Shown: positions 1 through 8,739 of the stretch, one piece after another | How the letters are laid out: every line of letters begins with the position of its first letter | How positions within the stretch are numbered: position 1 is the stretch's first letter | NCBI GenBank assembly: GCA_947588005.1 | Contig: CANPYE010000001.1 | Location: 18,109-82,108 of the forward strand | Length of the DNA stretch: 64,000 nt | Reading direction: 5' to 3' | Source of the DNA: an uncultured Lachnospiraceae bacterium | GTDB lineage: Bacteria > Bacillota > Clostridia > Lachnospirales > Lachnospiraceae | The notes under the pieces: model-generated | What the model was told of the DNA's origin: nothing | Seen by the model: the letters and a program-made list of their open reading frames with translations, nothing else | Databases searched by the model: none | Program-made: the position numbers and the translations under genes

Positions 1-242
1 TAACCGCCACTGCCTGCGCTCCGGCGACCGTTACCCTGGCTCTGAGCAGCGGCTGCGCCGTCATCGACGGCACTACCGCCTCGGCTTATGTGGCAGCAGA
101 CAACGCTTCGGTATCCGTATCCGCTTCCGGCATTGTCAATGTAACCGGCGGCATTCCGGCGGCTATTTCCCTGGTCTCACCGGCCGGTTTTGAAAACGCT
201 TCCTACAGCAACACCGCAGTAACCATCCGAAAACTGCACTGA
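1..242 (+). CDS. C-terminal end of an Ala/Thr/Ser-rich protein (partial)
   Basis: An open frame enters from the left edge (first full codon at 3) and stops at TGA 240-242, giving about 79 residues. The composition is rich in Ala, Thr, Ser, Val and Gly (for example ATVTLALSSG, GIVNVTGGIPAAIS), which resembles beta-sandwich or Ig-like repeats of secreted or surface proteins. No catalytic motif is visible. It ends just before a strong terminator shared with the convergent nrdB. Function is not assignable from this fragment. Confidence 0.6.
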   Translation, partial: TATACAPATVTLALSSGCAVIDGTTASAYVAADNASVSVSASGIVNVTGGIPAAISLVSPAGFENASYSNTAVTIRKLH

Positions 243-270
243 ACCAGGAATTTGTATAATGAGACGCAAA

Positions 271-305
271 AAGAGAACCGTGCGCCATTTCCCGGTTCTC
301 TTTTG
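271..305. terminator. Bidirectional rho-independent terminator
   Basis: The stem AGAGAACCG/CGGTTCTCT is flanked by an A-run on the left and TTTT on the right, so it can terminate both the rightward partial gene and the leftward nrdAB transcript. Confidence 0.85.
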
Positions 306-336
306 TATACATTTCAGATTCGGTTCCCTGTAATCT

Positions 337-1380
337 CTACAGATCGTCCTCCAGCGCACTGCTCTTGGCATATGCCGTACTCCGCGCTTCAAAGAAATCT
401 GTCTTGATCATGTTCGCGTTGGAATACTGGGACACCCAGCGCATGCTGTCCGGCTCCTGCTCATGCCCCTCATAGATCGGATCCAGGCCGATATTCGTGC
501 AGCGCAGGTTACCCAGATATTGAATATAGTCGGTGATCATTCCCTTATTCAGTCCCTGCACATCGTCGCCGATCACATAATGTCCCCAGCGGATCTCCTG
601 CTCGCAGCCTTCCTTGATCATGCCGCGGTAGACCGCCTTCTTCTCCTCGGTGAACATCTGCGGCTCCTCCTTCTGCATTTCCAGCAAGATATTGCGGAAC
701 AGCCACAGGTGCGTATTCTCGTCGCGGTTGATGTAGCGAATCTCCTGCACGGATCCCGGCATCAGGTTATTCCGGCCCAGATTGTAGAAGAACATGAACC
801 CGCTGTAGAAATACACGCCTTCCAGAATATAGTTAGCCACCAGCGTCCTCATAAAGACATCCAGTTCCTTATCCTTCTGGAAATCATTATACAGATCGCC
901 GATGAAACGGTTTCTGGCCAGCAAATGCTCATCATCTTTCCACTGATAGAGCACGTCGTTGCGCTCCTGCGGCTCGCAGATCGTATCCAGCATGTAGCTG
1001 TAGCTCTGACTGTGGATCGCCTCCTGGAATGTCTGAATTGCCAGGCACAGATTCACCTCATTAGCTGTTACATACTCGCCGATATTCGGCAGATTGGCCG
1101 TCTGAATACTGTCCAGGAAAATAAGAAACGACAGCACCTTATCATAAGCCCGTCTCTCCGGTCCCGGCAGTCTCCGGTAATCCTTCACGTCCACGCTCAT
1201 ATTAATTTCTTCCGGAATCCAGAAATTGTTCATCGCCTGGCGGTACCAGTCGCTGACCCAGGAGTATTTCATATTATTGAAATCATTCAGATTCGTCGTG
1301 TTTCCCCCCACCATACGGCGGAACCGTACATCGGTATCGCCCTCCGGGTTAAATAACGGTTTCTTAAGCATTTCTTCCAT
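337..1380 (-). CDS. nrdB: Ribonucleoside-diphosphate reductase beta subunit (class I R2)
   Basis: Radical-generating subunit that, with NrdA, reduces ribonucleotides to deoxyribonucleotides in the cytoplasm. 347 aa, the usual R2 length. Metal ligands are visible in the family order: Asp in FLIFLDSIQ, ExxH in EAIHSQSY, Glu in ILEGVYFYSG and ExxH in RDENTHLW. The tyrosine of HSQSY sits at the place of the radical tyrosine, so it appears to be the tyrosyl-radical type. The start has AAAGGAGAG seven bases upstream. It lies downstream of nrdA on the same strand with about 150 bp between them and no clear terminator, so the two are probably cotranscribed. Confidence 0.95.
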   Translation of the reverse strand: MEEMLKKPLFNPEGDTDVRFRRMVGGNTTNLNDFNNMKYSWVSDWYRQAMNNFWIPEEINMSVDVKDYRRLPGPERRAYDKVLSFLIFLDSIQTANLPNIGEYVTANEVNLCLAIQTFQEAIHSQSYSYMLDTICEPQERNDVLYQWKDDEHLLARNRFIGDLYNDFQKDKELDVFMRTLVANYILEGVYFYSGFMFFYNLGRNNLMPGSVQEIRYINRDENTHLWLFRNILLEMQKEEPQMFTEEKKAVYRGMIKEGCEQEIRWGHYVIGDDVQGLNKGMITDYIQYLGNLRCTNIGLDPIYEGHEQEPDSMRWVSQYSNANMIKTDFFEARSTAYAKSSALEDDL

Positions 1381-1533
1381 TGTTCCGCTCTCCTTTTCTC
1401 ACAAAGTATTGTATCTAAAACACAGCAGCGACTCTCATCCCAGCGTCCGCCACCGACCCAGCAGAGTTCCAAACGGACAAGCCCATCTCCGCGAACCCTT
1501 CGCGTCACCCCCCGCTCTCGGATCCCTCTCAGC

Positions 1534-4071
1534 TCAAGACGAACACGCCTCGCACTCCTCCACTTCCAGGCTCTTAGACCGAATATAATAAATCGTCTTC
1601 ACGCCTTCTTCCCACGCAAGAATATACAGCTTCAGCACCTGGCTCAGCGTAAACTCATTCGTAATGTACAGATTCATGCTCTGCGCCTGATCGATATGTC
1701 TCTGCCTCACCCCGCAGGCCCGAATCGACCAGGTCTGATCGATCAGATGCGCATTCTTATAATACCAAAACGTATCCATCGACAGCTCCGGCGCCACGCG
1801 CGGCATCAGTCCATTCTTCTTCTCCTCCAGGAAATACCGGTTCATGATCGGATCCAGTCCCGCCGTCGTCCCTGCGATAATACTGGTGCTGCTGGTGGGC
1901 GCCACCGCCAGAAGATAGCCGTTGCGCAGACCGTTGGCCGCTACTTTCGCCGCCAGCGCGCTCCACCGCTCGTCCGTCAGGTTCCGCTTCTCAAAATACG
2001 CCCCCGTCTGCCAGTCGCTTCCCTCGAAATACAGGTATTTCCCTTTCTCGATGGCATAGTCGCAGCTGGCCTCGATCGCCGCGTAATGGATATCCGCGAA
2101 CACCTTCTCCGCAAATTCCAGATGCTCCTCGCTCTCCCATTTGATATGATGCTTCGCCAGCATATGATGATAACCGCTGACGCCCAGCCCGATAGGACGG
2201 TATTTCTCATTATTGATCTTCGCGTAGGGCACCGGGAAGAAATTCAGGTCGATCACATTATCCAGGGCCCGCACCACGCTGCGGGTTACCTCGGTGATCT
2301 CCGCCCGGTTCTCCACATCGATATTGCCCAGGGACAGACTGGCCAGGTTGCAGACGACAAATTCGCCTGGCTTCGTCACCGTGACCACCACGGTCTCCCC
2401 GTCCACCGTCTCGATCCGCTGCTCCACCGACGAGATCGCGCTCATATTCTGGGCAATCTCTGTACACAGGTTGCTGCAGTAGATGACGCCTCTGTGCCCG
2501 TTGGGATTCATCCGGTTTACATGGTCCCGGTTAAATGTAAACGGCGTTCCGGTCTCCACCGCGCTCTTAAGGATCAGACGGATGATCTCTTTGATCGGGA
2601 TCACACGCTTGCTGATGCGCATATCGTTGACGCAGTCCAGATACCGCTCCGTCCACTCGTCGCCGAAATAGTCCTCCAGCGCATAGCCCTTGATCGTCAG
2701 GATCTCGTGGGGACACATCAGATACCAGTCCCCGTTCCGGTTGTCCCTGGCCTGCTGCCAGAAATAATCCGGATAGCACACTGCCGGGAACACATCGTGG
2801 GCCTTCATCCGGTCGTCGCCGTTATTGGTCCTCAGATTCAGAAACTCCGGCAGATCCCGGTGCCACACATCCAGATAGACGGCCACCGCGCCCTGGCGCA
2901 TGCCCAGCTGATCCACCGCCACCGCCGTATCATTAGCCAGACGGATCCAGCGGATGACGCCGCCGGCCGCGCCCTCGAAGCCGCGGATCGAGCTTCCATT
3001 GGCACGAACTTTTCCGAAATATAATCCCATGCCGCCGCCGAACTTGCTGACCTTGGCAAAATTGTCGATGCTGCGGTAGATTCCATTTAAGCTGTCCGGC
3101 ACTGTATCGATGAAGCAGGACGAAAGCTGGTGATAGGGCTTACGGGCGTTGGAAAGCGTCGGCGTCGCCATGGTCACCTGCAGCCTGCTCAGCATATCGT
3201 AGAACCGTTTCACCCAATACCCCCGGTTCTGCTCCTTCATCGCCAGATGCATGGCTATGCCCATGAACATCTCCTGCGGCGTCTCGACCGGCACGCCCTT
3301 GTGGGTGCGGATCACATAACGATTCAGCAGAAGCTCCAGTCCGGAGTAGTTCATCAGATTATTCCGCTCCGGATCGAGCCACTGCTCAAACTGACCGACT
3401 TCCTCCCGGGTATAATTCTGTAAAATATACGGTCCGTACAATCCCTGATCCGTCAGGTAAGCGATTTTCTCATAGAAACTATGGATATGCAGAGCATCCA
3501 TGGAATCCTTAAGCCGCGCCTCAAAGCCCAGAAGCAGAAGCCGTGCCGCGATCATCTCCCAACGGGGCGCCTCCTGGGTCGTCAGCTCCACTGCCGATTT
3601 GGTCAGAATATTTAATTTCTCCCGCTCTGTCATATCCGGCTTAGACAGAGCCTGGAACTTGGCGGAAAGGTATTCCAAATTATATTCCTCTGCGTCAAAT
3701 TCCTTCTGTACGCGAGTCAGCACCCATTCCAGCTGAGCCGCCTTCTCCGTATTCTCGAAGAACCGCATGATCTCCCGGCGGGTGCGGCGCTTCTTCGAAC
3801 GCTCCTCGCGGTATAGGATATAGCTTCGCACGACGCGGTAATGACCTTCCTCCATCAGCGTCTGCTCCACCAGGTCCTGAATCTCCTCTACGGAGAGCTT
3901 CAGCTCCTGCTGCCATCCCCCGGGGAATTTTCGCTCTACATGCAAAAGGATCCGATTCAGCTCCTCCTCGCTTACCGGAATACCCACGCTCACAAATGCT
4001 TTCGAAATGGCGTTCTTGATCTTCTCCGGGCAGTATTCCTGCTCAGAGCGGTCCCGTTTCATAATGTTCAT
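1534..4071 (-). CDS. nrdA: Ribonucleoside-diphosphate reductase alpha subunit (class I R1)
   Basis: Catalytic subunit of class I ribonucleotide reductase, 845 aa from the chosen start. An N-terminal ATP-cone (first ~90 residues, including YCPEKIKNAISKAF) gives allosteric control. The large barrel holds FGGGMGLYF, the thiyl-radical cysteine context NLCTEI and LAVAPTSSTS. The C-terminal tail CEACSS carries the redox cysteine pair that is re-reduced by thioredoxin; trxA is in this window at 48.4 kb. An ATG 75 bases further upstream (4146) is in frame but has no ribosome binding site, whereas AAGGGAG precedes the ATG at 4071. Upstream is an unusual structured leader and a promoter. Confidence 0.95.
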   Translation of the reverse strand: MNIMKRDRSEQEYCPEKIKNAISKAFVSVGIPVSEEELNRILLHVERKFPGGWQQELKLSVEEIQDLVEQTLMEEGHYRVVRSYILYREERSKKRRTRREIMRFFENTEKAAQLEWVLTRVQKEFDAEEYNLEYLSAKFQALSKPDMTEREKLNILTKSAVELTTQEAPRWEMIAARLLLLGFEARLKDSMDALHIHSFYEKIAYLTDQGLYGPYILQNYTREEVGQFEQWLDPERNNLMNYSGLELLLNRYVIRTHKGVPVETPQEMFMGIAMHLAMKEQNRGYWVKRFYDMLSRLQVTMATPTLSNARKPYHQLSSCFIDTVPDSLNGIYRSIDNFAKVSKFGGGMGLYFGKVRANGSSIRGFEGAAGGVIRWIRLANDTAVAVDQLGMRQGAVAVYLDVWHRDLPEFLNLRTNNGDDRMKAHDVFPAVCYPDYFWQQARDNRNGDWYLMCPHEILTIKGYALEDYFGDEWTERYLDCVNDMRISKRVIPIKEIIRLILKSAVETGTPFTFNRDHVNRMNPNGHRGVIYCSNLCTEIAQNMSAISSVEQRIETVDGETVVVTVTKPGEFVVCNLASLSLGNIDVENRAEITEVTRSVVRALDNVIDLNFFPVPYAKINNEKYRPIGLGVSGYHHMLAKHHIKWESEEHLEFAEKVFADIHYAAIEASCDYAIEKGKYLYFEGSDWQTGAYFEKRNLTDERWSALAAKVAANGLRNGYLLAVAPTSSTSIIAGTTAGLDPIMNRYFLEEKKNGLMPRVAPELSMDTFWYYKNAHLIDQTWSIRACGVRQRHIDQAQSMNLYITNEFTLSQVLKLYILAWEEGVKTIYYIRSKSLEVEECEACSS

Positions 4072-4204
4072 GGCGTTCTTCTCCCTTGCTTCTCTTTTCT
4101 CTTCTGACTGCCGGATACCCGCTTTTCTGTATACTGCAATATTCATGCCCTTCGGACAAGAGCCCTCCGGGGGATGCGCCTTCGGACATGCGTGTATTTC
4201 AAAC

Positions 4205-4248
4205 TTCTGGCGTCAGACACCCCCTGCGCGGGCTGCCGGACGCCAGAA
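4205..4248 (-). promoter_or_regulatory. Stem-loop in the nrdA leader
   Basis: TTCTGGCGTC and GACGCCAGAA form a perfect 10-bp inverted repeat about 135 bases upstream of the nrdA start. No T-run follows, so it is not a simple terminator. Two near-copies of TGTCCGAAGG lie between it and the start codon. It may be a regulatory RNA structure or a protein-binding site. Confidence 0.5.
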
Positions 4249-4294
4249 CAGCTGCTCTAATGGGTATTATAGATGAATTTTCCTGATACGGCAA

Positions 4295-4323
4295 TATATA
4301 AAATATACTAAATATTGATTCAA
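4295..4323 (-). promoter_or_regulatory. Probable nrdAB promoter
   Basis: On the minus strand TTGAAT and TATATA are separated by 17 bases, placing transcription about 220 bases upstream of nrdA. The -10 side contains CAATATATAA, reminiscent of the core of an NrdR box, but only one partial match is seen. Confidence 0.5.
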
Positions 4324-4361
4324 TTTTTTCTGATTCTACCAGATAGAGGGAAAATATTCGG

Positions 4362-5567
4362 TTATGCCTGTACCTGCCTGGCCACTTCCGCCGCCTGCCG
4401 GGCGATCTCAAGTTCCTCATTGGTGCGGATCACCAGAACGTTCACCTTGGACATGCCGTCGGATATCTTCACGGCTTCGGCAGATTCCCGGTTTTTCACT
4501 TCGTCGATATGAATACCGAGAAATTCCAGATAACTGCAGATCTCCTCGCGGATGTCCGAGTCGTTCTCGCCAACGCCGGCTGTAAAGACAATATTGTCCA
4601 CGCCGTTCATGGCCGCCGCGTAGCTGCCTACATACTTGGCCACTCTGTAAGCGAAAATCTCACGGGCCATTGCCGCCTTGTCATTATATTTGATCTCTGC
4701 GTCCTTCAGTTCCCGAAAATCACTGGACAGATTCTTGGATATGCCAAGCACGCCCGACTCCTGGTTCAGGATTTTCATAATCTGCGGCAGATCCAACTTC
4801 TCCTTCTTCGCCAGAAATTCAAGCGCTCCGGGATCCACATCGCCGGACCGGGTGCCCATAACCAACCCTTCCAGCGGCGTAAAGCCCATGGAATTATCCA
4901 CTACTTTTCCGTATTTGACAGCGCATATGCTGGCTCCGTTGCCCAAATGGCAGACAATGGTCTTCACACGCCGCGGGTCCTGATGCATAAATTCCGCCGC
5001 ACGCTGGGACACATATTTATGACTGATGCCATGAAATCCGTAACGCCGGATCTTGTATTTCTCATAATACCGATAGGGCAGACCGTAAAGAAATGCTTTC
5101 GGCTCCATAGTCTGATTGAACGCCGTGTCAAAGACCCCTACCATCAGCGTATCCGGCATCAGTTTCCTGCAGGCGTCTACGCCGATCAGATTCGCCGGAT
5201 TATGTAACGGCGCAAGGTCATTGCATTCAGTCATAGCCTGGATCACTTCATCGGTGATCACTACAGAGCCAGTAAACTTCTCTCCGCCGTGGACCAGCCG
5301 GTGCCCGATAACGTCGATCTCCGAAAAATCACCGATCACGCCCTTTTGGGGATCCACCAGCGTATCCAGAAGCACATGGACTGCCTGGGTATGGTTCTCC
5401 ATCGGAACCTGCTCTTTGATCGAGAGTCCGCTGCCCGTCTTATATGTAAATATTCCGTCGATGCCGATGCGCTCGCACACACCGCGGGCCAGAACCTGCT
5501 CGGTCTGCATATCGATTACCTGGAACTTGAGAGATGAACTCCCGCTGTTAATCACCAGAATTTTCAT
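4362..5567 (-). CDS. ackA: Acetate kinase
   Basis: Interconverts acetyl-phosphate plus ADP with acetate plus ATP, the energy-yielding step of mixed-acid fermentation. 401 aa, normal for the family. Signatures include VINSGSSSLKFQ at the N-terminus, HLGNGASICAV in the phosphate-binding region and FTAGVGENDSDIR near the C-terminus. The ATG at 5567 has AAGGAG eleven bases upstream. A longer frame to 5603 lacks a site. No pta gene is adjacent; instead a small gene of unknown role lies just upstream. Confidence 0.95.
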   Translation of the reverse strand: MKILVINSGSSSLKFQVIDMQTEQVLARGVCERIGIDGIFTYKTGSGLSIKEQVPMENHTQAVHVLLDTLVDPQKGVIGDFSEIDVIGHRLVHGGEKFTGSVVITDEVIQAMTECNDLAPLHNPANLIGVDACRKLMPDTLMVGVFDTAFNQTMEPKAFLYGLPYRYYEKYKIRRYGFHGISHKYVSQRAAEFMHQDPRRVKTIVCHLGNGASICAVKYGKVVDNSMGFTPLEGLVMGTRSGDVDPGALEFLAKKEKLDLPQIMKILNQESGVLGISKNLSSDFRELKDAEIKYNDKAAMAREIFAYRVAKYVGSYAAAMNGVDNIVFTAGVGENDSDIREEICSYLEFLGIHIDEVKNRESAEAVKISDGMSKVNVLVIRTNEELEIARQAAEVARQVQA

Positions 5568-5623
5568 GGAATGTACTTCTCCTTCTGCTGGCCGAATACT
5601 CAATGCGCCTCCCCGGGCGCGTC

Positions 5624-5875
5624 TTATTGTTCATTATAATATGACGGCATAGATTTGTCATCCCTTTGGTTCTGATTTTTTTCAACTGCTTTTTCTACCC
5701 GTTTCAGAATTTTCTCAAACTCCCCTTCCGGCGCGGCCGGTTCATCTGAACCATCAAGCCCGGCCGCGATCCGGTCATATTCTTCCGCAAGCCGTCCCTC
5801 GTCTGCTCCGAAGACCACTCTCACTTTTTTGTCCACATATTCATGTTTTGCCTGATCCTGGCCCTTTTTCTTCAC
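5624..5875 (-). CDS. Small charged hypothetical protein upstream of ackA
   Basis: 83 aa, rich in Lys, Glu and Asp, with no membrane segment. The start codon is GTG, preceded by GGAGAGG at a good distance. It lies 56 bp upstream of ackA on the same strand, with no terminator between, so it is likely cotranscribed. I do not recognise the family. Its start faces the murG promoter, so the intergenic space is a divergent control region. Confidence 0.6.
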   Translation of the reverse strand: MKKKGQDQAKHEYVDKKVRVVFGADEGRLAEEYDRIAAGLDGSDEPAAPEGEFEKILKRVEKAVEKNQNQRDDKSMPSYYNEQ

Positions 5876-5912
5876 TGTACTACCTCTCCGTCACGATTTT
5901 CCCTTTGAGGGG

Positions 5913-5943
5913 TTGACTTTTGGGGACGATTGCTTAGTATAAT
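5913..5943 (+). promoter_or_regulatory. Promoter for murG
   Basis: TTGACT and TATAAT lie 19 bases apart, about 35 bases upstream of the murG start. The spacing is longer than ideal; a TAGTAT overlapping the -10 would give about 16-17. Confidence 0.55.
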
Positions 5944-5978
5944 AATATGTATCTGTTTGCATACCGGAGGCAATGACC

Positions 5979-7046
5979 ATGAAAAAAATCATCCTGACCG
6001 GCGGCGGAACCGCCGGACATGTAACTCCTAACCTAGCGCTGATCCCGTCCCTGAGGGAACGCGGATATGAGATACGCTATATCGGCTCCTATCAGGGCAT
6101 CGAAAAAAATCTGATCGAAGACGCCGGTATCCCATATGACGGAATATCCTCCGGTAAACTCCGCAGGTATTTTGATCTGAAAAATTTCACCGACCCTTTC
6201 CGCGTTCTCAAAGGCTGCGGAGAGGCCCGAAAACTGTTAAAACAATACAAGCCTGATGTGGTGTTCTCCAAAGGCGGATTTGTAGCCGTCCCTGTAGTTC
6301 TGGCCGCCAGGCATTACCATATTCCCGTCATTATCCATGAATCGGATATGACGCCCGGCCTGGCGAATAAGCTTTGTATTCCGTCTGCGCGGAAGGTCTG
6401 CTGCAATTTCCCGGAAACCCTGCCGTATCTTCCGCAGGGGAAGGCGGTTCTTACCGGCTCGCCGATCCGTAAGGAACTTCTGGAAGGCGACCGGCTCGCC
6501 GGTCTCAACTACACGCAGCTTTCTGCCGCAAAACCCATTATTATGATCATCGGCGGAAGCCTAGGGGCAGTAGCCGTCAATCAGGCAGTCCGCAGGATCC
6601 TTCCCCGGCTGCTTACCGATTTCCAGGTAATACATATCTGCGGAAAAGGTCATCTGGATGAAACGCTTGAAGGAACCCCCGGATATGTACAGTTTGAATA
6701 TGTAGACGCCCCGCTTAAGCATCTCTTTGCCGCCGCGGATCTGGTTATATCGCGCGCCGGAGCCAATTCCATCTGCGAGATCCTTGCTCTGCGCAAGCCA
6801 AACGTTCTGATCCCCCTGTCAGCCGCCGCCAGCCGCGGCGATCAGATCCTGAACGCAAATTCATTTGAAAAGCAGGGTTTCAGTACCGTTCTGCAGGAAG
6901 AAAGTATGACCGATGACACGCTCTATACAGCCATTACCGATACCTACGCGCGCCGCGAGGAATTTATCCATCAGATGGAACACAGCCCTCTGAACAACGC
7001 TGTCAAAACGATTGTCGGACTGATCGAAGAATGCGCGGCCGGTTAA
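5979..7046 (+). CDS. murG: UDP-GlcNAc--undecaprenyl-PP-MurNAc-pentapeptide GlcNAc transferase
   Basis: Adds GlcNAc to lipid I to make lipid II on the inner face of the membrane. About 355 aa, typical of MurG. The N-terminal glycine loop [12 protein letters not shown], the acceptor-side [12 protein letters not shown], the second glycine-rich loop [13 protein letters not shown] and the donor-binding [17 protein letters not shown] are all present. GGAGG lies eight bases before the second ATG at 5979, which is preferred over the ATG at 5973. The gene stands alone rather than in a dcw cluster, as is common for a second murG copy in Clostridia. Its 3' end overlaps the convergent sigma-factor gene by four bases. 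Confidence 0.9.
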   Translation: MKKIILTGGGTAGHVTPNLALIPSLRERGYEIRYIGSYQGIEKNLIEDAGIPYDGISSGKLRRYFDLKNFTDPFRVLKGCGEARKLLKQYKPDVVFSKGGFVAVPVVLAARHYHIPVIIHESDMTPGLANKLCIPSARKVCCNFPETLPYLPQGKAVLTGSPIRKELLEGDRLAGLNYTQLSAAKPIIMIIGGSLGAVAVNQAVRRILPRLLTDFQVIHICGKGHLDETLEGTPGYVQFEYVDAPLKHLFAAADLVISRAGANSICEILALRKPNVLIPLSAAASRGDQILNANSFEKQGFSTVLQEESMTDDTLYTAITDTYARREEFIHQMEHSPLNNAVKTIVGLIEECAAG

Positions 7047-7582
7047 AACCGGCCGTCCATCCATTGGGAAAGATATCTGCGAATCCTGCATATCCGCATC
7101 CGGCAGGTCGATTCCGAAACGTTCAATATGCTGCATACTTCCTCAATAGGCCGTTCCTCAAGCATATACAAAACCACTACAGCCTGCATCTCAAGACTCA
7201 TAGACAAGACCCCTTCTCGAAGCCTTGCCACATCTTCCCTGACCGCCATAGCTCCCGCGATATCCGCCGAAACAGACTCGCAGGCCAGACGATATTCATT
7301 GCCCTGCATGAATTCCTGTATACTGATCTTAGGATGACGGTTTACGGAACGAAAATAATCCATACAGCGGTTTCGCAGTATTTTCATAAGCGTCGCTTTA
7401 ACCCGCCTGTCATTCCATTCATCCGCATTATCCAGATACATCTCCATAAATGAGCAGAACGTGTCCTGTACCGCGTCGTCCGCTTCTGCCTGAGACAGAC
7501 CATACTTATAGGCTGCAATACGGAGAACTCCCCGATGTTCCACATACAGTGCCTGCAACAATTCTTTTTGTTTCTGTTGCAT
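7043..7582 (-). CDS. RNA polymerase sigma factor, ECF-like (sigma-70 family)
   Basis: 179 aa with the region 2 pattern [16 protein letters not shown] followed by [13 protein letters not shown]-terminal region 4 helix-turn-helix reads [20 protein letters not shown]. This is the domain layout of ECF-type sigma factors, which direct RNA polymerase to a small regulon. No anti-sigma gene is adjacent. The ATG at 7582 has AGGAG five bases upstream. The gene overlaps the end of murG and is followed upstream by the HIT gene with a gap of 14 bases, so the HIT gene may be cotranscribed. Confidence 0.85.
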   Translation of the reverse strand: MQQKQKELLQALYVEHRGVLRIAAYKYGLSQAEADDAVQDTFCSFMEMYLDNADEWNDRRVKATLMKILRNRCMDYFRSVNRHPKISIQEFMQGNEYRLACESVSADIAGAMAVREDVARLREGVLSMSLEMQAVVVLYMLEERPIEEVCSILNVSESTCRMRICRIRRYLSQWMDGRF

Positions 7583-7596
7583 CACATCTCCTACTC

Positions 7597-8010
7597 CTAT
7601 AACTCTGCTTTTACTGCCTCAACGATCCGGATTTTATCATCATCATCCAATTCTCCCGGTTCCCAGCTCACGATCCTGGGACCTTTCTCATAACGCGGGA
7701 TAATATGCATATGGAAATGCCGTACCGTCTGACCGGCCGCCTCGCCATTATTCTGAACCAGATTGATCCCGGCGCATCCTAACGCCTTCGTCATAGCGGT
7801 GCTCAGCTTTTTCGCAAGAGGCAGCACCTTTTCCGCTGTTTCCTCCCGAATCTCACTCAGATCGGCATAATGTTCTTTCGGAAGGATAAGGGCATGTCCT
7901 CTGGACGCCGGTCCCAGATCCAGAATCACCCGGAAAACATCATCCTCATAAAGTGTCGCCGCAGGGATCTCTCCCGCCGCTATCTTACAGAAAATACAAT
8001 CATCTTTCAT
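7597..8010 (-). CDS. HIT family nucleotide hydrolase
   Basis: 137 aa. The histidine triad is HFHMHIIPR near residue 100. The N-terminal CIFCKIAAGEIP carries the CxxC half of the zinc site seen in the Hint branch. These proteins hydrolyse nucleoside phosphoramidates or related dinucleotides in the cytoplasm. It sits between the sigma-factor and rhomboid genes on the same strand with short gaps. Confidence 0.9.
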   Translation of the reverse strand: MKDDCIFCKIAAGEIPAATLYEDDVFRVILDLGPASRGHALILPKEHYADLSEIREETAEKVLPLAKKLSTAMTKALGCAGINLVQNNGEAAGQTVRHFHMHIIPRYEKGPRIVSWEPGELDDDDKIRIVEAVKAEL

Positions 8011-8027
8011 AGCTGTTCCTCCTGAAT

Positions 8028-8648
8028 TTAATTGAATCTATTGTTTTTTCTGGGCTTCCGGTACAGGATCAGTCCCATTATTACTCCAATTACCAGTCCG
8101 GCTATATGCGCCGCGTTATTTACACCGGTGCTGGTAAATCCAAAATACAAAGAAAACAGGATCATCACCGCAAGCTGCCGGGCACTTAAATCCTCCAGTC
8201 TGCCGCGGTTTATACTCACAGCATACAACAGTCCTCCGACCACTCCAAACACCGCTCCGGACGCCCCGGCCGATACGGAAATGGCCGTCTGCTGTAAAGC
8301 AGCCGTCTGATCGTACCACAGGGAGACACAGTTCGCTCCGATTCCGCATACCAGATACAGAACCAGATATCGGATGCTTCCAAGGGCACGCTCCAGATTA
8401 TCTCCCAGTACGTACAGAACCAGCATATTATTAATGATATGCCCGATTCCAAAGTGCATGAATACAGCCGTCAGAAGACGCCAATACTCCCCCTGCTGAA
8501 CTGCCGGCAGATATAAAGCGCCGTGAGCGATCATAAACATCGTATTTTCCGTATCCCCAATCATCTCAAGATACCCGAAATACATAAAATTGATCGCTAT
8601 AATCGTCAGGTTCACGACAGGCAGGCCGGAGTATCTGTTATCTGACAT
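8028..8648 (-). CDS. Rhomboid family intramembrane serine protease
   Basis: About 206 aa with six hydrophobic segments. The catalytic serine lies in GASGAVFGVVGG and the histidine in NNAAHIAGLVIG, the dyad used for intramembrane proteolysis. GHIINNMLVLYVLG is the conserved helix before it. The ATG at 8648 follows GAGGG at a good distance; an in-frame start at 8702 does not. It lies between the HIT gene and the FHA gene of the pilus locus, on the same strand. A role in processing a pilus component is possible but is only inference from position. Confidence 0.88.
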   Translation of the reverse strand: MSDNRYSGLPVVNLTIIAINFMYFGYLEMIGDTENTMFMIAHGALYLPAVQQGEYWRLLTAVFMHFGIGHIINNMLVLYVLGDNLERALGSIRYLVLYLVCGIGANCVSLWYDQTAALQQTAISVSAGASGAVFGVVGGLLYAVSINRGRLEDLSARQLAVMILFSLYFGFTSTGVNNAAHIAGLVIGVIMGLILYRKPRKNNRFN

Positions 8649-8739
8649 GGCTGATTCCCTCTTTCCGCTCGATACGCGCTCTAAAGCCTTCCCTGTGATC
8701 ATACCATATATCCCGCTTTTTGTTAAGTCCGATCATGGC

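Noticed and set aside
463-1356. Long plus-strand frame opposite nrdB
   Set aside because: It mirrors nrdB codon structure on the other strand; no ribosome site or family pattern.
1696-3024. 442-codon plus-strand frame opposite nrdA
   Set aside because: Shadow of nrdA produced by GC-rich codons; composition rich in His, Arg and Gln is not protein-like.
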